A DNA stretch of 64,000 bases, taken from Luteimonas salinisoli. Lineage in GTDB: Bacteria > Pseudomonadota > Gammaproteobacteria > Xanthomonadales > Xanthomonadaceae. The translations under genes were made by a program, and so were the position numbers. Below the pieces are notes generated by a model. It saw only the letters and a list, made by a program, of their open reading frames with translations, did no database searches and had not been told where the DNA came from. The stretch spans positions 35,757 through 99,756 of the forward strand of contig NZ_JACCKA010000092.1 of NCBI RefSeq assembly GCF_013425525.1, read 5' to 3'. Within the stretch, counting starts at the first letter, position 1; each line of letters begins with the position of its first letter. Below, piece after piece: positions 11,099-22,682 of the stretch.

Positions 11099-12058
11099 TC
11101 ACAGCGCCGTCTCCAGGATCCGCCAGCACAGTTCCTCCATGTCCATGCCGGCCTGGCGGGCGGCCTTGGGGACGAGGGAGTGGCTGGTCATGCCAGGGGC
11201 GGTGTTGACCTCGAGCAGATGGAACGCGCCGCTGGCCCGGTCGCGCATGAAGTCGACCCGGCCCCAGCCGGCGCAGCCCGCGGCGGCGAAGGCGCGCAGG
11301 GCGAGGGCGCCGATCTCCGCCTCGGCCTCGCCGGACGCGCCCGGGCATCGGTACTCGGTGTCGTCGGAGAGGTACTTGGCCTCGTAGTCGTACCAGTCGC
11401 CGCGCGGCACGATCTGGATCGACGGCAAGGCGTACAGGGCTTCGCCCACGGCGAGAACACCGACGGTCAGCTCGTCGCCCTCGACCAGGCGCTCCATCAG
11501 CAACTCGCCCGGATAGCGCGCCGCCAGCTCGACCGCGGCGTCGAGGCCGGCGTCGTCGAACACGCGGCTGACGCCGACGCTGGAACCTTCCTGGGACGGC
11601 TTGACGATCACCGGCAGCCCTAGCGTGCGCGCGGCGGCATGGACATCGTCGCCCTTGCGCAGGCGTGCGTACCCGGGGGTCGGCAGGCCCAGGCTCAGCC
11701 AGACCTGCTTGGTGCGGATCTTGTCCATCGAGAGCGCCGAGCCGAGCACGCCCGAACCGGTGTACGGCACCGCGAAGGCGTCCATGAGGCCCTGGACGAT
11801 CCCGTCCTCGCCACCGCCGCGCTGGCCGTGGAGGATGTTGAACACCCGGTCGCAGCGGCGCTGCACCAGCGCCTCGACCAGCGCAGGGATGCCGTCGACC
11901 GCTTCCGCGTCGATCCCGCGCGCGCGCAGCGCCGCGAGCACGCCGCGGCCGGAGTCGAGCGAGACGGCGCGCTCCGAGCCGGTGCCGCCCATCAGCACGG
12001 CGACGCGGCCGAACACGGCGGGATCGGACATGCGCGGCGGCGGCAGCGCCACGCTCAT
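11099..12058 (-). CDS. ddl: D-alanine--D-alanine ligase
   Basis: This ATP-grasp enzyme makes the D-Ala-D-Ala dipeptide for peptidoglycan. The 319-residue product shows the N-terminal [17 protein letters not shown], the phosphate-binding [10 protein letters not shown], and the metal site [20 protein letters not shown]. The start at [10 protein letters not shown] gives an ATGA overlap with murC; a second ATG nine codons later ([12 protein letters not shown]) is closer to the usual family start. Confidence 0.97.
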   Translation of the reverse strand: MSVALPPPRMSDPAVFGRVAVLMGGTGSERAVSLDSGRGVLAALRARGIDAEAVDGIPALVEALVQRRCDRVFNILHGQRGGGEDGIVQGLMDAFAVPYTGSGVLGSALSMDKIRTKQVWLSLGLPTPGYARLRKGDDVHAAARTLGLPVIVKPSQEGSSVGVSRVFDDAGLDAAVELAARYPGELLMERLVEGDELTVGVLAVGEALYALPSIQIVPRGDWYDYEAKYLSDDTEYRCPGASGEAEAEIGALALRAFAAAGCAGWGRVDFMRDRASGAFHLLEVNTAPGMTSHSLVPKAARQAGMDMEELCWRILETAL

Positions 12059-13503
12059 GCCGCACCGCCCTCGAAGCCGTCGGCCGCCAGCTGCTGCACC
12101 ACCTGGCCGATGTCGCCGGCGCCCATCATCAGCAGCAGGTCGCCGTCCTCGAGCAGATCGGGCAATACCCGCGGCAGCTCCTGGGCCGGACCCACCACCA
12201 CCGGGTCGATGCGGCCGCGGACGCGGATCGCGCGCGCCAGCGCCTTGGCATCGGCGCCGGCGATCGGCGCTTCGCCTGCGGCGTAGACCTCGGTCAGCAC
12301 CAGCGCATCGACCTCCGACAGCACTCCGGCGAAATCGTCGAGCAGGTCGCGGGTGCGGCTGTAGCGATGCGGCTGGAACGCCACCACCAGGCGACGCTCC
12401 GGCCAGCCATCGCGCGCCGCCTCGAACACGGCCTTCAGCTCCTTGGGATGGTGACCGTAGTCGTCGACCACCTGCACGACCGCGCCCCGCGCGGTGCGCA
12501 GCTCGGCCAGCAGGTTGAAGCGACGGCCGATGCCGGCGAACTTCTCCAGCGCGGCGGCGATCGCCTCCGGCGCCACCCCGAGCTGCCAGCCCACCGAGGC
12601 CGCGGCCAGCGCGTTCTGCGCGTTGTGGCGCCCGGGCAGCGCCAGCGCCACCGCAGTGCGCGAGCCGTCGGGCAGGCACAGGGTGAAGCGCATGCGCGGA
12701 CCGTCCTGGGCCACGTCCTCGGCGCGCACGTCGGCGGCGGCGTCGAAGCCGTAGGTGGTGACATGCCGCGGCGTCTGCGCGGCCAGCGCCGCGACCTCGG
12801 CGTCGTCGATGCACAGCACCGCCAGGCCGTAGAACGGCAGCCGGTGCAGGAACTCGGAAAACGCCGCCTGCACCCGGGCGAAATCGCCGCCGTAGTTCTC
12901 CAGATGGTCGGCGTCTATGTTGGTGACGATGGCGATCAGCGGATTCAGGCGCAGGAAGCTGCCGTCGCTCTCGTCGGCCTCGGCCACCAGCCAGTCGCTG
13001 CCGCCCAGGCGCGCGTTGGCGCCGGCGGCGAGCAGCTGGCCGCCGATGACGAACGTGGGATCCAGCCCGCCCTCGGCCAGCACGCTGGCCAGCAGCGAGG
13101 TGGTGGTGGTCTTGCCGTGGGTGCCGGCCACGGCGATGCCGCGGCGGAAGCGCATCAGCTCGGCCAGCATCTCGGCGCGCGGCACCACCGGGATGCGCTG
13201 CGAGCGCGCCTCCATCAGTTCCGGGTTGTCCGCGCGGATCGCGCTGGACACCACCACGCAGTCGGTGCCGAGCACGTTGGCGGCGGCGTGGCCGCGGTGC
13301 ACGGTGGCGCCAAGCGACCGCAGACGGCGGGTGACGGCGCCGTCGGCCAGGTCGGAACCGGACACCTCGTAACCGAGGGTGCACAGCACTTCGGCGATGC
13401 CGCTCATTCCGGCGCCGCCGATGCCGACGAAGTGCACGCGCGGGAACGCACGCGCGAAATCCGCGCCCGGGCGGCTCCCGGCATCGAGCAACCGGCGGAT
13501 CAT
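12055..13503 (-). CDS. murC: UDP-N-acetylmuramate--L-alanine ligase MurC
   Basis: MurC adds L-alanine to UDP-MurNAc in the cytoplasm. The 482-residue Mur ligase shows the N-terminal nucleotide fold [17 protein letters not shown], the ATP loop [16 protein letters not shown], and the central-domain segment DDYGHHPKE. Its ATG overlaps the ftsW stop as ATGA. In related genomes murG lies between these two genes; here there is no room for it. Confidence 0.98.
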   Translation of the reverse strand: MIRRLLDAGSRPGADFARAFPRVHFVGIGGAGMSGIAEVLCTLGYEVSGSDLADGAVTRRLRSLGATVHRGHAAANVLGTDCVVVSSAIRADNPELMEARSQRIPVVPRAEMLAELMRFRRGIAVAGTHGKTTTTSLLASVLAEGGLDPTFVIGGQLLAAGANARLGGSDWLVAEADESDGSFLRLNPLIAIVTNIDADHLENYGGDFARVQAAFSEFLHRLPFYGLAVLCIDDAEVAALAAQTPRHVTTYGFDAAADVRAEDVAQDGPRMRFTLCLPDGSRTAVALALPGRHNAQNALAAASVGWQLGVAPEAIAAALEKFAGIGRRFNLLAELRTARGAVVQVVDDYGHHPKELKAVFEAARDGWPERRLVVAFQPHRYSRTRDLLDDFAGVLSEVDALVLTEVYAAGEAPIAGADAKALARAIRVRGRIDPVVVGPAQELPRVLPDLLEDGDLLLMMGAGDIGQVVQQLAADGFEGGAA

Positions 13504-14798
13504 GCGGTTCTCCCGAGGGTGGGCTCGATGCGCTGGCGCAGGCGGCTGGTACCGCGTGCCGCGGCGCCCGCCGCCGGTGCGGTGCCGCGCGCCGGCTCAG
13601 GCGCCGGCGCCTCCTGCGGCTGCGCCGCCTCGCCACGCAGCCGCGCGACCTGGCGCTGGGCGCGATCGAGCTCGTACGAGACCCGCAGCAGCAGGCCGAT
13701 CGCCACGCAGGTCATCAGCACGCTGGAACCGCCGGAGGACACCAGCGGCAGGGTCAGGCCCTTGGTCGGCAGCAGACCGAGGTTCACCCCGATCGACACC
13801 AGGCTCTGCAGCCCGATCGACAGCGCGACGCCGAACGCGCAGTAGCCGGCGAAGTGGCGGCGCATCTCCACGCACTTCAAGCCGATCCACAGCGCACGCC
13901 CGACCAGCAGCGCGTACAGCCCGATCACCAGGCACACCCCGGCGAAGCCCAGCTCTTCGGCGATCACCGCCAGGATGAAGTCGGTGTGCGCCTCCGGCAG
14001 GTAGGACAGCTTTTGCACCGAGGCGCCGAGGCCGACCCCGAACCATTCACCGCGGCCGACCGCCATCAGCGCGTTGGCCAGCTGGTAGCCGCTGTTGAAC
14101 GGATCGGCGAACGGATCCATGAACGAGGTCAGCCGGCGCATGCGGTACGGCTCGGCGATGGCGACGATCGCCAGCAGCGGCAGGATCACCAACACCGGCG
14201 CGGCCATGCGCGGCATGTGCACGCCGCCCAGCACCAGCATGCCGGCGGTGATCGCCAGGATCAGCGCCAGCGATCCGAAGTCCGGCTGCAGCACCAGCAT
14301 CAGCATCAGTCCGGCGGCGACGCCGAGCGGCTTGAGCATCGCCCCCCAGGTGGCGTTCACCTCGTCGCGGAAGCGCACCAGGTAGCTCGACAGCCAGACG
14401 ATGTACATCAGCTTCACCGCTTCCACGGTCTGGAAGTTGGAGACGCCGAGGTTGATCCAGCGCCGCGCGCCGTTGACGGTGTGGCCGAGCCCGGGCACGA
14501 ACACCGCCAGCAGGAGCACGAAGCAGCCGAGCAGCAGCAGGCGGTCGTACTTCTCGATGGTGCGCATCTCGGTGCGCATCGCCACCAGGCACAGCGCCAC
14601 GCCCAGGCCGAGGAACATCAGGTGGCGGATCAGGAAGTAGAACGGCCCGACCTCGAGGTCCTCGCCGACGGCGATCGAGCTCGACGCCACCATCACCACG
14701 CCCAGCGTCGCCAGCGCGATCGCCGCGCCCAGCAGCCACGGGTCGAAGCGGCCGTGGATGGCCTCGAGGCGCGTCGCCTGGTGGAAGTTGCCGTCCAT
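13500..14798 (-). CDS. ftsW: Septal peptidoglycan glycosyltransferase FtsW
   Basis: FtsW is the SEDS-family polymerase that works with FtsI at the septum. The 432-residue polytopic protein contains the SEDS segments [29 protein letters not shown] and [13 protein letters not shown]. An Ala/Pro-rich cytoplasmic tail (about 385-432) follows the last membrane helix. The ATG overlaps the mraY stop (TGATG). Confidence 0.97.
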   Translation of the reverse strand: MDGNFHQATRLEAIHGRFDPWLLGAAIALATLGVVMVASSSIAVGEDLEVGPFYFLIRHLMFLGLGVALCLVAMRTEMRTIEKYDRLLLLGCFVLLLAVFVPGLGHTVNGARRWINLGVSNFQTVEAVKLMYIVWLSSYLVRFRDEVNATWGAMLKPLGVAAGLMLMLVLQPDFGSLALILAITAGMLVLGGVHMPRMAAPVLVILPLLAIVAIAEPYRMRRLTSFMDPFADPFNSGYQLANALMAVGRGEWFGVGLGASVQKLSYLPEAHTDFILAVIAEELGFAGVCLVIGLYALLVGRALWIGLKCVEMRRHFAGYCAFGVALSIGLQSLVSIGVNLGLLPTKGLTLPLVSSGGSSVLMTCVAIGLLLRVSYELDRAQRQVARLRGEAAQPQEAPAPEPARGTAPAAGAAARGTSRLRQRIEPTLGRTA

Positions 14799-15883
14799 CA
14801 GCGCACCTTCAGCGTGGCCAGGCCGACCAGCACCAGGATCACCGAGATGATCCAGAAGCGCACGATCACCCGAGGCTCCGGCCAGCCCTTGAGTTCGAAA
14901 TGGTGGTGGATCGGCGCCATCCGGAACACCCGACGCCCGGTGAGCTTGAACGAGGCGACCTGGATCATCACCGAGAGCGTCTCGATCACGAAGATGCCGC
15001 CCATGATCACCAGCACCAGTTCCTGGCGGACGATCACCGCGATGGTGCCGAGCACCGCGCCCAGCGCCAGCGCGCCGATGTCGCCCATGAACACCATCGC
15101 CGGATAGGTGTTGAACCACAGGAAGCCGAGCCCCGCGCCGGCGATCGCCGCACAGATGATCACCAGCTCCCCGGCGCCGGGGATGCGCGGAATCTGCAGG
15201 TACTCGGCGAACTGCGCATGCCCCGAGGCGTAGGCGAACACGCCGAGCGCGCAGGCCACCAGCACGGTGGGCATGATCGCCAGCCCGTCCAGTCCGTCGG
15301 TGAGGTTGACGGCATTGGAGAAGCCGACGATCCAGAAGTACGCCAGCGCCACGAAGGTGATGCCGACCATCGGCAGCGCGATCGCCTTGAACAGCGGGAT
15401 GTAGAACGTGGTCGATGCCGGCACGTCGGCGGTGTAGTACAGGTAGAGCCCGGCGGCCAGGCCGAACAGCGACTGCAGCAGGTACTTCCACCGCGACTTC
15501 AGGCCGTTCGGGTCGCGGCGCACGATCTTGATCCAGTCGTCGTACCAGCCGATCGCGCCGAAGGCCAGCATCACCGCCAGCACCACCCAGACGTACTTGT
15601 TGCGCAGGTCGCCCCACAGCAGCACCGCGGCCAGCACCGCGATCAGGATCAGCGCGCCACCCATGGTCGGGGTGCCGGCCTTGGAGAAATGCGTCTGCGG
15701 GCCGTCCTGGCGGATCGGCTGGCCGCCCTTGTACTGGGCCAGCTTGCGGATCAGCGGCGGCCCCCACCACAGCGACAGCAGCAGCGCGGTCAGCGCCGCG
15801 AGGATGCCGCGGAAGGTGAGGTAGTTGAACAGCCCGAAGAAGCTCTCCAGACCCTGCAGCCAGCGCGCCAGCTCAAGCAGCAT
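14798..15883 (-). CDS. mraY: Phospho-N-acetylmuramoyl-pentapeptide transferase MraY
   Basis: MraY moves phospho-MurNAc-pentapeptide onto undecaprenyl phosphate, giving lipid I. The 361-residue membrane protein has the family residues [22 protein letters not shown] and [10 protein letters not shown]. Its length equals that of the E. coli enzyme. It overlaps murF by 11 bases. Confidence 0.98.
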   Translation of the reverse strand: MLLELARWLQGLESFFGLFNYLTFRGILAALTALLLSLWWGPPLIRKLAQYKGGQPIRQDGPQTHFSKAGTPTMGGALILIAVLAAVLLWGDLRNKYVWVVLAVMLAFGAIGWYDDWIKIVRRDPNGLKSRWKYLLQSLFGLAAGLYLYYTADVPASTTFYIPLFKAIALPMVGITFVALAYFWIVGFSNAVNLTDGLDGLAIMPTVLVACALGVFAYASGHAQFAEYLQIPRIPGAGELVIICAAIAGAGLGFLWFNTYPAMVFMGDIGALALGAVLGTIAVIVRQELVLVIMGGIFVIETLSVMIQVASFKLTGRRVFRMAPIHHHFELKGWPEPRVIVRFWIISVILVLVGLATLKVR

Positions 15884-17291
15884 CGGCGGATTCCTCCTCG
15901 GTCGGCATTGCGGAGACGATCCGCTCCATCGCGCTGCTGCGCGAACCCTTCACCAGCACGCGCACGGGCGCCCCCGCGTCGCCGCCGGCCCTCGTCGCCG
16001 CATCCAGATCGGCGCGCAGCGCCGCGGCAACGGCCTGGTGCGAGTCGAAGCAGCGCCCGCCGTCGCCGAAGGCCCGCGCCGCCGCCGCGCTCAGCGGCCC
16101 GAGCGCGTACAGGCGCGCCAGCCCGCTCCGGCGCGCCCGGTTCCCCGCCTCGGCATGGAGGGCTTCGGCATCCGGGCCGAGTTCGCCCATGTCGCCCAAT
16201 ACCAGCCAGCCCTCGCCCGGCGCCGCGGCGAGGGTGTCGATCGCGGCCGCCAGCGAACCCGGATTCGCGTTGTAGCTGTCGTCGATCAGCACCGCGCCGC
16301 CGGCCAGGCGATGCCTGGCGAGCCGACCGGCGACCGGCCGCGCAGCGGCCAGGCCGGTGGCGATCGTCACGGCATCGGCACCGGCGGCGGCCACCGCCAG
16401 CGCCGCGGCGGCAAGCGCGTTGCGGACGTTGTGGCGGCCGGGCAACGGCAGTGCGACCTCGGCCTCGCCGTCCGGCAGCACCAGCACGAAGCGCGAGCCG
16501 TCCTCGCCGCAGCGTACCTCGCGCGCCGTCACCTCCGCGCTCGCCTCCAGCCCGAAGCGCAGCAGGCGGCGGCCGTGGGCGCGCTCGGCGAAGTACGGCG
16601 CGAACGCATCGTCGGCGTTGATCACGGCGACGCCGTCGACCGGCAGCGCGTCGTAGATCGCCGCCTTGGTGTCGGCCACGCCGAGCAGGCTGCCCATCCG
16701 CTGCAGGTGCGCGGGAGCGACGTTGTTGACCAGGGCCACGCGCGGGCGCGCGACCGCGGTCAGCCAGGCGATGTCGCCGGGCTTGCCGGCGCCCATCTCG
16801 TAGATCGCGTAGCCGGCGTCCTCGGGCGCGTCGATCACCGCCAGCGGCAGCCCGATCTCGTTGTTGCGGTTGCCGGGATTGGCATAGGCGCTGCCGACGC
16901 GCTGCAGGATCGACAGCAGCATCTGCTTGACCCCGGTCTTGCCGTTGCTGCCGGTGATGGCGATCACCCGCGAACCGCGCGCGTGCTGCAGCGCCGCGGC
17001 CAGGGCGGCCAGCCCCTGCACCGTATCGCCCACCACCACCTGCGGCAGCGCGGCCTCGCAGGGCCGCGACACCAGCGCCGCGCGCGCGCCCAGTTCCGCG
17101 GCGGCGCCGACGTGATCGTTGCCGTCGAAGCGCTCGCCGCGGATCGCCACGAACAGCGCGGCGCGGCCGTCGCTGGCGTCGAAGCGACGGGTGTCGGTCT
17201 CCACGGCGTCGATCAGCACGTCGCCGGCGCTGCCGTTGTGCAGCGCGCCGCCGGTCCAGCGCGCGATGCGCGAGAGCGGGACCGGGATCAT
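15873..17291 (-). CDS. murF: UDP-MurNAc-tripeptide--D-Ala-D-Ala ligase MurF
   Basis: MurF adds the D-Ala-D-Ala dipeptide to the UDP-MurNAc-tripeptide. The 472-residue Mur ligase shows the ATP loop [14 protein letters not shown] and the segment [15 protein letters not shown] typical of MurF. The C-terminal domain contains [13 protein letters not shown]. Its ATG overlaps the murE stop as ATGA. Confidence 0.97.
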   Translation of the reverse strand: MIPVPLSRIARWTGGALHNGSAGDVLIDAVETDTRRFDASDGRAALFVAIRGERFDGNDHVGAAAELGARAALVSRPCEAALPQVVVGDTVQGLAALAAALQHARGSRVIAITGSNGKTGVKQMLLSILQRVGSAYANPGNRNNEIGLPLAVIDAPEDAGYAIYEMGAGKPGDIAWLTAVARPRVALVNNVAPAHLQRMGSLLGVADTKAAIYDALPVDGVAVINADDAFAPYFAERAHGRRLLRFGLEASAEVTAREVRCGEDGSRFVLVLPDGEAEVALPLPGRHNVRNALAAAALAVAAAGADAVTIATGLAAARPVAGRLARHRLAGGAVLIDDSYNANPGSLAAAIDTLAAAPGEGWLVLGDMGELGPDAEALHAEAGNRARRSGLARLYALGPLSAAAARAFGDGGRCFDSHQAVAAALRADLDAATRAGGDAGAPVRVLVKGSRSSAMERIVSAMPTEEESADAA

Positions 17292-18877
17292 GCCCTGCCC
17301 GCCAGCGCCGCAGCCGCGGCCTCGGTGTCGTCGAAGGGATGGCGCACGCCGTCGATCTCCTGGTAGGGCTCGTGGCCCTTGCCGGCCACCAGCACGATGT
17401 CGCCCGGCCCCGCCCCGCCGATGGCGCGGGCGATCGCACGGCGGCGGTCGCGCAGCACGGCCACCGCGGCGCGGTCGACGAACCCCGCCAGGACGTCGGC
17501 GACGATGGCATCGCCGTCCTCGCGGCGCGGATTGTCGTCGGTGACGATCACCGCGTCGGCGCCGGCCTCGGCGATCGCCGCCATTTGCGGCCGCTTGCCG
17601 CGGTCGCGCTCGCCACCGCAGCCGAACACGCAGACGACGCGGCCGCGCGCGTGCGCGCGCAGGCTGGACAGCGCCTGCTCCAGCGCGTCGGGGGTATGGG
17701 CATAGTCGATCACCACCACCGGCTGGCCGTTCCCGCCCAGGCGGTTCATGCGGCCCGCCACCGGCAGCAGCCGCGACAGCGCCGCGGCGATCGCCGCCGG
17801 GGCATCGCCAAGGGCGTGCAGCGTGCCCGCCACGGCGAGCAGGTTGTCGACGTTGAACCTCCCCAGCAGCGGGGAACGCACCGCGTGCACGGCGTCGCCG
17901 ATGTGCAGGTCGAAGGCGATGCCGTCGCCGTCCAGGATCAGGCCCGTGGCCCGCACCGCGGCAGCTGCCTCGCCGCGCGCGCTGATGCCGATCGCCCGGG
18001 GCCTTTCGTCTTCCGCGCCTGTGGAGGCTGCGTCGGATCGCGTCCCGGAAACGTGCAGGCGATCCGCTTCCCCCGCAGCAAGCGGGACAGCGGGACCGGA
18101 GCCGTCGGCTCGCACCGGCAGGGACCCGTCCAACCGCGCGTACAGGGCGCGGCCGAAGGCGTCGTCGAGGTTGAGCACCGCCGCCTGCAGCCCGGGCCAG
18201 GCGAACAGGCGCGCCTTGGCGCCGCCGTAGGTGTCCATGTCGCCGTGGTAGTCGAGGTGGTCGCGGGTGAGATTGGTGAACACGGCGACGCGGAAGTGCA
18301 CGCCGTCCACGCGCCCCTGGTCGAGCGCGTGCGAGCTGACCTCCATGGCCACCGCCTCGGCGCCGGCATCGCGCAACCGCGCCAGCAGCGCATGCATCTG
18401 CGAGACCTGCGGGGTGGTGAAGCCGGTCGCCTCGACCTGGCCATGCAGCCCGGCGCCGAGCGTGCCGATGCTGCCGGCGCGCAGGCCGCGCAGCGTCCAG
18501 GCCTGCGCCAGCAGCTGCACGGTGGAGGTCTTGCCGTTGGTACCGGTGACCCCGACCGTGGCCATCGCCGCCGAAGGCGCGCCATGCAGGCGATCGGCCA
18601 TCGCGCCCAGGCGCGCGCGCAGCCCGGGCACGGCGATGGCGTCGCCCGGCACCTGCACGTCGGCCGGCGCCGGCGGCTCGAACAGGACCGCGCTGGCGCC
18701 GGCGGCGCGCGCCTGCGCGGCGAAGCGCAGCCCGTGGGTGCCGAACCCCGGCAGGGCGACGAAGGCCTCGCCGGCGCGCAGCGCGCGGCTGTCCTGCGAG
18801 AGCCCGGCGATCCGCAGGCCGGGCGGCGCCCCCGGAACGTCCGGCAGCAGGTCGGCCAGGGCGATGGCGGCGCTCAT
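17288..18877 (-). CDS. murE: UDP-MurNAc-L-Ala-D-Glu--meso-DAP ligase MurE
   Basis: MurE adds meso-diaminopimelate to the peptide stem. The 529-residue product has the ATP loop [15 protein letters not shown] and the DNPR motif ([12 protein letters not shown]) that marks meso-DAP specificity, as expected for a Gram-negative. It is somewhat longer than E. coli MurE (495), mostly from a low-complexity insertion around residues 270-310. A GGAGG-type ribosome site precedes the ATG, which overlaps the ftsI stop as ATGA. Confidence 0.98.
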   Translation of the reverse strand: MSAAIALADLLPDVPGAPPGLRIAGLSQDSRALRAGEAFVALPGFGTHGLRFAAQARAAGASAVLFEPPAPADVQVPGDAIAVPGLRARLGAMADRLHGAPSAAMATVGVTGTNGKTSTVQLLAQAWTLRGLRAGSIGTLGAGLHGQVEATGFTTPQVSQMHALLARLRDAGAEAVAMEVSSHALDQGRVDGVHFRVAVFTNLTRDHLDYHGDMDTYGGAKARLFAWPGLQAAVLNLDDAFGRALYARLDGSLPVRADGSGPAVPLAAGEADRLHVSGTRSDAASTGAEDERPRAIGISARGEAAAAVRATGLILDGDGIAFDLHIGDAVHAVRSPLLGRFNVDNLLAVAGTLHALGDAPAAIAAALSRLLPVAGRMNRLGGNGQPVVVIDYAHTPDALEQALSSLRAHARGRVVCVFGCGGERDRGKRPQMAAIAEAGADAVIVTDDNPRREDGDAIVADVLAGFVDRAAVAVLRDRRRAIARAIGGAGPGDIVLVAGKGHEPYQEIDGVRHPFDDTEAAAAALAGRA

Positions 18878-20658
18878 CGCCGCGCCTCCCGCGCCGCGGC
18901 GGCGGCGCGCCCGGCGTCGGCCTGGGCCTGCGCCGCCAGCCAGGTGTCGATGTCGTCGGGCGGCACGTCCATCAGCCGCAGCGCACCTTCCATGACGTTC
19001 TTGAACACCGGCGCGGAGACCCAGCCGCCGCCGTACATGTTGCCGGTGGTGTCGGGATCGTCGATCACCACCACCATCGAGAAGCGCGGGTTCTCCACTG
19101 GCACCAGGCCGGCGAAGAACGCGACGTAGCGGCGCGCATAGCCGCCGCCGCTGGCCTTGCGCGCGGTGCCGGTCTTGCCGGCGACGTGGTAGCCGAGGAT
19201 CGCCGCGCGGGTGGCGGTGCCGCCGGTCTCGGTGACCGTCTGCATCATCCGCATGATCTGCCGCGAAATGGCGGGGTCGAGCACCTGCCGCGATTCGTTG
19301 TGCTGGCCCTTGACGAAGGTCGGCGGCGTCAGCCGGCCGTCGTTGCCGAGCGCGGCGTACGCGGTGGCGATCTGCAGCGGCGTGGCCGACAGGCCGTAGC
19401 CGTAGGACAGTGTCTGCTTGGTGGTGCCGCTCCAGCGCGCCGGCTCCGGGAACAGGCCCGGGGCCTCGCCGGGGAACCCGCTTCCGGTGCTGCTGCCGTA
19501 GCCGAACCGCCGCAGGAACTCGTAGAACTGCCGGTCCGGCATCTGCGCCGCCAGCTTGGAGACGCCGACGTTGGAGCTCTTGGTGATCACCCCGGTGACG
19601 TCGAGCACGCCGTAGTTGCGGAAATCGCTGGTGCGGTAGCGTCCGTTGGGAATCCAGCCGGGATTGGTGTCGACGCGGGTGCCGGGCGTCACCAGTCCCG
19701 CCTCGAGCGCCGCGGCCACGGTCAGCGGCTTCATCGTCGAGCCGGGTTCGATCAGGTCGGTGACCGCGCGGTTGCGGCGCGCGTCGCGGTCGCCGCCGGT
19801 GACCACGTGCGGGTTGAACGCCGGCAGGTTCGCCATCGCCAGCACCTCGCCGGTGGCCACGTCCAGCACCACCGCCGAGCCGGCGCTGGCGCCGGTCTGG
19901 CGGATGGCGTTGCGCAGCTCGCGATGGGCCAGGAACTGGATGCGGCGGTCGATGCTCAGGGTCAGGTCGCGGCCCGGCTCCGCGGGACGCACCAGGTCGA
20001 CGTTCTCGACGATCCGGCCGCGGCGGTCGCGGATCACCCGCTGCGCGCCGGGATTGCCGCGCAGCCAGTCGTCGAAGGCCAGCTCGATGCCCTCCTGGCC
20101 GAGATCGTCGATGTTGGTGAAGCCGAGCACGTGTGCCAGCGCCTCGCCCTGCGGGTAGAAGCGGCGGAACTCGCGCTGGCTGAACACCCCGGGCACGCCG
20201 AGCGCCAGCACCTTCTGCGCCGCCGCCGGGTGGATGCGGCGCTGCCCGGGCAGGTACATGAACTCCTTGTCCGCGCGCTGGGCGACATTGCGCGCCAGCG
20301 CGTCGGGGTCGGCGTCGATCGCGGCGGCCAGCTCGACGATGCGCTCGGGGTGCTTGACCAGTTCCTGGGGGTTGGCCCACAGCGATGCCACCGGGGTGGA
20401 GATCGCCAGTGGCTCCCCATTGCGGTCGGTGATCATGCCGCGCGATGTGGCGATGGGCAGTTCGCGCAGGAAGCGCGAATCGGCCTTCTGCTGGTAGTAC
20501 GCGTTGTCGATCAGCTGCAGGTCCACCGCGCGCCCGACCAGTACCACCGAACACAGGCCGAGCGCGCCGGCGACCAGCGCCAGCCGCCCGCGCAGGTTGA
20601 ACTGCGCGCGGGTGCGCGGGCGCTTGGCGTTTCCGCCGGGGATGCGGCGGAACCTCAT
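18874..20658 (-). CDS. ftsI: Penicillin-binding protein 3 (septal transpeptidase FtsI)
   Basis: FtsI cross-links septal peptidoglycan. The 594-residue product has a membrane anchor at about 17-38, a dimerisation domain, and the transpeptidase motifs STMK ([11 protein letters not shown]), SSN ([10 protein letters not shown]) and KTG ([10 protein letters not shown]). The start [15 protein letters not shown] is chosen because AGGAG lies nine bases upstream. A TTG 13 codons earlier keeps the frame open but has no support. Confidence 0.97.
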   Translation of the reverse strand: MRFRRIPGGNAKRPRTRAQFNLRGRLALVAGALGLCSVVLVGRAVDLQLIDNAYYQQKADSRFLRELPIATSRGMITDRNGEPLAISTPVASLWANPQELVKHPERIVELAAAIDADPDALARNVAQRADKEFMYLPGQRRIHPAAAQKVLALGVPGVFSQREFRRFYPQGEALAHVLGFTNIDDLGQEGIELAFDDWLRGNPGAQRVIRDRRGRIVENVDLVRPAEPGRDLTLSIDRRIQFLAHRELRNAIRQTGASAGSAVVLDVATGEVLAMANLPAFNPHVVTGGDRDARRNRAVTDLIEPGSTMKPLTVAAALEAGLVTPGTRVDTNPGWIPNGRYRTSDFRNYGVLDVTGVITKSSNVGVSKLAAQMPDRQFYEFLRRFGYGSSTGSGFPGEAPGLFPEPARWSGTTKQTLSYGYGLSATPLQIATAYAALGNDGRLTPPTFVKGQHNESRQVLDPAISRQIMRMMQTVTETGGTATRAAILGYHVAGKTGTARKASGGGYARRYVAFFAGLVPVENPRFSMVVVIDDPDTTGNMYGGGWVSAPVFKNVMEGALRLMDVPPDDIDTWLAAQAQADAGRAAAAAREARR

Positions 20659-20701
20659 CGCCGCGCTCCTGCGCGCGACGCGGCACTGGGCGCGCAACCG
20701 C

Positions 20702-20968
20702 TCATGGCCGGATCACCACGATGTCGGCGGTCTCGGGAAACTTCATGCCCAGCCGCTGGCGCGCCACCTGGTCGATGCGGTTGCTCTCGGCCCAGGTCGC
20801 CTGCTCCAGCTGCAGCCGCCCGAAATCGATGTTGAGCTCGTCGCGCGCCGCCTCCAGCCGAGTCAGCTGGACGAACAATTGCCGATGCTGGTGCCGCGCG
20901 TGCACCACACCGATCGCGGTGATCACGCTGGCGAGCAGCAGGATGGCCACGAGGATGCGGGCGATCAC
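20702..20968 (-). CDS. ftsL: Cell division protein FtsL
   Basis: FtsL is a small bitopic protein that forms the FtsQLB divisome subcomplex. The 88-residue product has a membrane helix at about 3-20 followed by a coiled coil ([20 protein letters not shown]), the usual plan. A GTG start overlaps the rsmH stop as GTGA. Position between rsmH and ftsI supports the call. Confidence 0.93.
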   Translation of the reverse strand: MIARILVAILLLASVITAIGVVHARHQHRQLFVQLTRLEAARDELNIDFGRLQLEQATWAESNRIDQVARQRLGMKFPETADIVVIRP

Positions 20969-22035
20969 GGGCGCAGCTCCGCTGCGCCCGGGAATGGGGA
21001 ATAGGGAATGGGGAATCGGAGGAGCGCGCCGCCGCTACCTGCCGCTGCACCGGCGCTCCGCCCTCCCGCTTTCCCGATTCCCGATTCCCGATTCCCGATT
21101 CCCGGCTTCTCCGCCACCCGCAGCACCGCGCTGCGCGCACGCGGATTGGCGGCGACCTCGGCGGCGTCGGCCTTGCGGGCGTCGCCGATCGCGATCAGGG
21201 AAGGTTCGAACGCGGGCGCTGCCGGCAGGCGGCGATTGCCGGGCGGCGGCTTGGCATGGCGGGCGATGTAGCGCTTGACGATGCGGTCCTCGAGCGAGTG
21301 GAAACTGATCACCGCCAGTCGCCCGCCAGGGCGAAGCGCCGCGTGCGCGGCCTCCAGGCCGGCCTCCAGATCCGCCAGCTCGCGATTGACGTGGATGCGC
21401 ACGGCCTGGAAGGTGCGGGTGGCCGGGTGGATGTCGTGGCGCCCGCGCGGGACCACGCCGGCCACCAGCTCCGCGAGCTCGGCGGTGCGCGTCAGCGGCG
21501 CCTCGCCGCGGCGGGCGACGATCGCGCGGGCGATGCGCCGGCTCATGCGCTCTTCGCCGTACGTCCACAGCACGTCGGCGATCTCGCGCTCCTCGGCGCG
21601 CGCCAGCCACTCGGCCGCGCTCTCGCCGGCGTCCGGATCCATGCGCATGTCGAGCGGACCGTCCTTTCCGAAACTGAAACCGCGCCCGGCGACGTCGAGC
21701 TGCGGCGACGACACGCCCAGGTCGAGCAGCACGCCGTCCAGGCCCCCGCGCACCGGCGCCCAGTCCGCCAGCGCGGCGAAGCTGCCCCGACGGATCGCCA
21801 CGCGCGGATCGGCGCCGAACTCGCGCTCGGCAACGGCGATCGCTTCGGGATCCTTGTCCATCAGCAGCAGCCGACCTCCGGGGCCCAGGCGTTCGAGCAC
21901 GCGTCGGGCATGACCGCCGCGGCCGAACGTGCCGTCCAGATAGGCTCCATCCCCGATCACCCGCAGCCCTTCCATGACCTGCGCGACCATCACAGGAAGG
22001 TGGCCGGACCGGGCGTCCGCGCCACCCGCGCTCAC
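20965..22035 (-). CDS. rsmH: 16S rRNA m4C1402 methyltransferase RsmH with repeat-encoded tail
   Basis: RsmH (MraW) methylates C1402 of 16S rRNA at N4. The first about 311 residues are a full-length Rsm[14 protein letters not shown], the SAM loop [15 protein letters not shown], and the catalytic-domain end [13 protein letters not shown] and [14 protein letters not shown]. The last about 45 residues come from an inverted heptamer array pair and read [11 protein letters not shown] ... [11 protein letters not shown]. The stop overlaps the ftsL start. The start is GTG, overlapping the mraZ stop. Confidence 0.95.
   Translation of the reverse strand: MSAGGADARSGHLPVMVAQVMEGLRVIGDGAYLDGTFGRGGHARRVLERLGPGGRLLLMDKDPEAIAVAEREFGADPRVAIRRGSFAALADWAPVRGGLDGVLLDLGVSSPQLDVAGRGFSFGKDGPLDMRMDPDAGESAAEWLARAEEREIADVLWTYGEERMSRRIARAIVARRGEAPLTRTAELAELVAGVVPRGRHDIHPATRTFQAVRIHVNRELADLEAGLEAAHAALRPGGRLAVISFHSLEDRIVKRYIARHAKPPPGNRRLPAAPAFEPSLIAIGDARKADAAEVAANPRARSAVLRVAEKPGIGNRESGIGKAGGRSAGAAAGSGGALLRFPIPYSPFPGAAELRP
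20990..21106. repeat. Inverted heptamer arrays inside the 3' end of rsmH
   Basis: GGGAATG/GGGAATC units (20990-21020) face ATTCCCG units (21071-21106). Both lie in the rsmH frame and encode its tail. Confidence 0.8.
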
Positions 22036-22478
22036 AACCTCAACTCGAGCATGTGCTCGCTCAGATCCTCGTCAGAGATGGTCTGGCGGATCTGCGCGTG
22101 ATGCGCCTGCTCGCTCCACAGTTCGAATTTGTCGCCCATGCCCAGCAGCACCGCCCGGCGCTCGATGCCCACCGCGCTGCGATGGCTGGCGGGAATGCCG
22201 ATCCGGCTGCTGCCGTCGAGCTCCACCGGCGCCGCCGAGCCGACCAGGTTGCGCTGCATGCGGCGGTGCGCGGACAGCGTCCCGGGCAGGGCGTTGACCG
22301 CGTCGCGCACCCGCTCCCACTCCTTCTCCGGATAGAGGAACAGGCAGCCGGACTCGAACGGGTTGTAGGTGATCACCAGGCGATTGCCGCACGCGCGCGC
22401 GACGAGATCCCGGTAGGCGGTCGGAATCGCCAGCCGGCCCTTCTCGTCGATGGTGATGGCGGTCTCGCCCTGGAACAC
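22032..22478 (-). CDS. mraZ: Transcriptional regulator MraZ
   Basis: MraZ is the AbrB-fold repressor of the dcw operon. The 148-residue product begins [19 protein letters not shown] and has the two repeated DXXXR swapped-hairpin units ([14 protein letters not shown] and [13 protein letters not shown]). It is the first gene of the operon, and its predicted binding boxes lie about 50 bases upstream. Confidence 0.97.
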   Translation of the reverse strand: MFQGETAITIDEKGRLAIPTAYRDLVARACGNRLVITYNPFESGCLFLYPEKEWERVRDAVNALPGTLSAHRRMQRNLVGSAAPVELDGSSRIGIPASHRSAVGIERRAVLLGMGDKFELWSEQAHHAQIRQTISDEDLSEHMLELRL

Positions 22479-22528
22479 AACAATCCTGCCCGGAATGCCC
22501 GTCTGCGGCGGGCTTCATTGCCGCGGAA

Positions 22529-22563
22529 CACCACTGGATTCCCGGTAGTCCCACGAATTGCCA
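22529..22563 (-). promoter_or_regulatory. Four MraZ boxes
   Basis: Read on the minus strand, TGGCA, TGGGA, GGGAA and TGGTG occur at exact 10-base spacing with 5-base gaps. MraZ is known to bind TGGGN repeats spaced by five bases, so this is a likely autorepression site. It begins at the -10 box and covers the start of transcription. Confidence 0.8.
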
Positions 22564-22591
22564 CCTTATGACCCGGTTCTGGGGTTGTCAA
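22563..22591 (-). promoter_or_regulatory. dcw operon promoter
   Basis: A perfect -35 TTGACA (22586-22591) is followed after 17 bases by TAAGGT (22563-22568) on the minus strand. Position, spacing and overlap with MraZ boxes fit the mra promoter. Confidence 0.75.
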
Positions 22592-22661
22592 CAACTTTGC
22601 TGGGGCGATTTCATCAGGCAGGTCAATGACTTGCGCCCGACTTCAGAGACTTGTTCAAGCT

Positions 22662-22670
22662 TTATCCACA
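22662..22670 (+). promoter_or_regulatory. Consensus DnaA box
   Basis: TTATCCACA is a perfect DnaA-box 9-mer. It lies about 70 bases upstream of the dcw -35 box. Whether DnaA acts here is inference. Confidence 0.45.
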
Positions 22671-22682
22671 ACCCGCTGTTTC

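Noticed and set aside
18874..20697. ftsI starting at a TTG 13 codons upstream
   Set aside because: The ATG at 20658 has AGGAG at the right distance and begins the conserved RRIPGG N-terminus.
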